A stretch of DNA of 6,160 bases from Bacteroidota bacterium (GTDB taxonomy: Bacteria > Bacteroidota > Bacteroidia > Chitinophagales > Chitinophagaceae). The translations under genes were made by a program, and so were the position numbers. The notes beneath the pieces are model-generated. The model was not told the origin of the DNA, did no database searches, and saw nothing but the letters and a program-made list of their open reading frames with translations. The stretch is taken from contig JAEYOL010000019.1 of assembly GCA_023411775.1 (NCBI GenBank), positions 1 through 6,160 of the forward strand, read 5' to 3'. Positions 5,236 through 6,160 of the stretch are shown piece by piece (positions within the stretch are counted from its first letter, which is position 1; each line of letters opens with the position of its first letter).

Positions 5236-6160
5236 ATGAAACCAGGATCACCTATCAATCGACGAAAATTTATCAGCACCGCAGCCACAGCTTCGCTGGG
5301 CTTTACCATTCTTCCCCGTCATGTATTGGGCGGGCGGGGTTTTACAGCACCGAGTGACCAGATCAACCTGGCATATATCGGCTGCGGCACACAGGGGTTA
5401 CGTGAAATGTGCGAGCTGATCACGAACCCGGACATCCGCATCACCGCGGTTTGTGATCCCAACAAACTAAGCACCAATTATATCGACTGGTCGCCCAACG
5501 GTATCCGTGATGGTATCCGGAAAACACTGGGTGATGCAAATTGGGGTGCTTCCTACCCTGGCATACCCGGTGGCCGCGATATTGGTAAAGAACTCGTAGA
5601 AAAATATTATAGTAAACGGGATGGAAAAACTTTTAAAGGCTGCAATGCATATACAGATTTCCGCGAATTGCTCGACAAAGAAAAAAATATTGATGCTGTA
5701 AAAGTGATGACACCCGATCACCTGCATGGATATATTTCTGTAGCTGCCATGAAAAAAGGAAAGCATGTAGTGATACATAAACCCATCGCCAACCGGATGT
5801 ATGAAGCTCGCCAGGTGTTGGATACCGCCAGGCAAACCGGCGTGAGCACACACCTGCTGGCATGGAGTAAAAGAAGTGGAAATGACCGTGTGAAGCAATG
5901 GATCAATGAAGGCCGGATCGGTAAATTACGCGAGATTCATAACTGGTCATATCGCCCTGTGTGGCCGCAATGGACGGCCAATCCCACCGAAACTGATCCG
6001 GTACCTGCGGGTTTCGATTGGGATCTTAGGCTGGGACCGGTGCCCGATCGTCCTTATCACCCCAATTATACCCATAATGTATTCCGCGGCTGGTACGATT
6101 TCGGAGGCGGAAGCATCGCAGATATGGGACATTATAGTTTATGGCCCATGTTTCTCGAAC
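5236..6160 (+). CDS. Tat-exported Gfo/Idh/MocA-family oxidoreductase, 3' end outside window
   Basis: The frame runs open from ATG 5236 to the window edge, giving 308 residues without a stop. The N-terminus has NRRKFI (8-13) followed by an Ala/Leu-rich stretch to about 27, a twin-arginine signal, so the folded cofactor-bound enzyme is probably exported. The Rossmann domain shows LAYIGCGTQG (glycine motif GxGxxG at 49-54), a strand ending in Asp74, which fits NAD preference, TPDHLH (159-164), and HKP (181-183). The family usually has EKP here; Lys182 is kept and Glu is replaced by His. The second domain begins near 200 and reaches the GGGSIADMGHYS segment with Asp296 and His299, the usual catalytic-site region. 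Substrate is probably a sugar or sugar derivative. GH109-type NAD-dependent glycosidases share this architecture, so hydrolysis is an alternative. The gene starts 86 bp after the glycosyltransferase stop; an AAAAGG lies only 2 bases before the ATG. Confidence 0.92.
   Translation, partial: MKPGSPINRRKFISTAATASLGFTILPRHVLGGRGFTAPSDQINLAYIGCGTQGLREMCELITNPDIRITAVCDPNKLSTNYIDWSPNGIRDGIRKTLGDANWGASYPGIPGGRDIGKELVEKYYSKRDGKTFKGCNAYTDFRELLDKEKNIDAVKVMTPDHLHGYISVAAMKKGKHVVIHKPIANRMYEARQVLDTARQTGVSTHLLAWSKRSGNDRVKQWINEGRIGKLREIHNWSYRPVWPQWTANPTETDPVPAGFDWDLRLGPVPDRPYHPNYTHNVFRGWYDFGGGSIADMGHYSLWPMFLE

Noticed and set aside
5016..5357. Plus-strand 113-codon frame bridging the glycosyltransferase end and the oxidoreductase start
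   Set aside because: It overlaps both neighbours in another frame; each neighbour has clear family motifs across the overlap, and this translation has none.
5467..6132. Several minus-strand open frames at the right end
   Set aside because: They are antisense to the Gfo/Idh/MocA gene, whose plus frame carries the Tat signal, Rossmann motif and catalytic segments without interruption.
1..6160. Search for tRNA, rRNA, CRISPR, insertion sequence ends, toxin-antitoxin or defence genes
   Set aside because: I saw no tRNA-like arms, spaced repeats, terminal inverted repeats or transposase/integrase motifs; a profile-based scan was not possible.

Overview
The window most likely comes from a member of the Bacteroidota, probably the Chitinophagaceae or a close relative. 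The reasons are start codons without convincing Shine-Dalgarno sequences, three promoter-like boxes matching the Bacteroidota -7 element TAnnTTTG, a small lipoprotein with a canonical lipobox, a zinc-free short-LID adenylate kinase, and a Tat-exported Gfo/Idh/MocA oxidoreductase of a type frequent in this phylum. The assignment rests on pattern recognition; no database search was run.

Left part (1-1412): the C-terminal end of a helical, coiled-coil-prone protein enters from the left edge. It converges on a DinB-like/DUF1569 protein gene, and the two stop codons overlap in a CTAG. Upstream of the DUF1569 gene on the minus strand is adk (adenylate kinase); the two are probably co-transcribed.

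Middle part (1413-3548): a 166-bp divergent intergenic region separates adk from a secreted methionine sulfoxide reductase B (msrB). A class I/II PLP-dependent aminotransferase gene follows. Both plus-strand genes have a TAnnTTTG box so close to the ATG that their mRNAs should be leaderless or nearly so. A strong hairpin with T-tracts on both strands ends the aminotransferase unit and also the convergent unit on its right.

Right part (3549-6160): a minus-strand unit holds a 47-residue lipoprotein (complement 3806-3949) and an unrecognised protein of about 80 residues. It diverges from a MurG/GT28-like GT-B glycosyltransferase gene across 75 bp that contain two overlapping, mutually exclusive perfect inverted repeats. 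The window ends inside a Tat-signal Gfo/Idh/MocA-family oxidoreductase gene.

The genes are mostly housekeeping or small independent units: nucleotide balance, repair of oxidised protein outside the cytoplasm, amino-acid metabolism, envelope glycosylation and exported sugar chemistry. I see no mobile element, CRISPR, RNA gene or defence system. The least explained part is 3549-4024, with the Cys/His/Met-tailed lipoprotein, its small partner and the overlapping inverted repeats. No stretch longer than about 170 bases lacks a gene.
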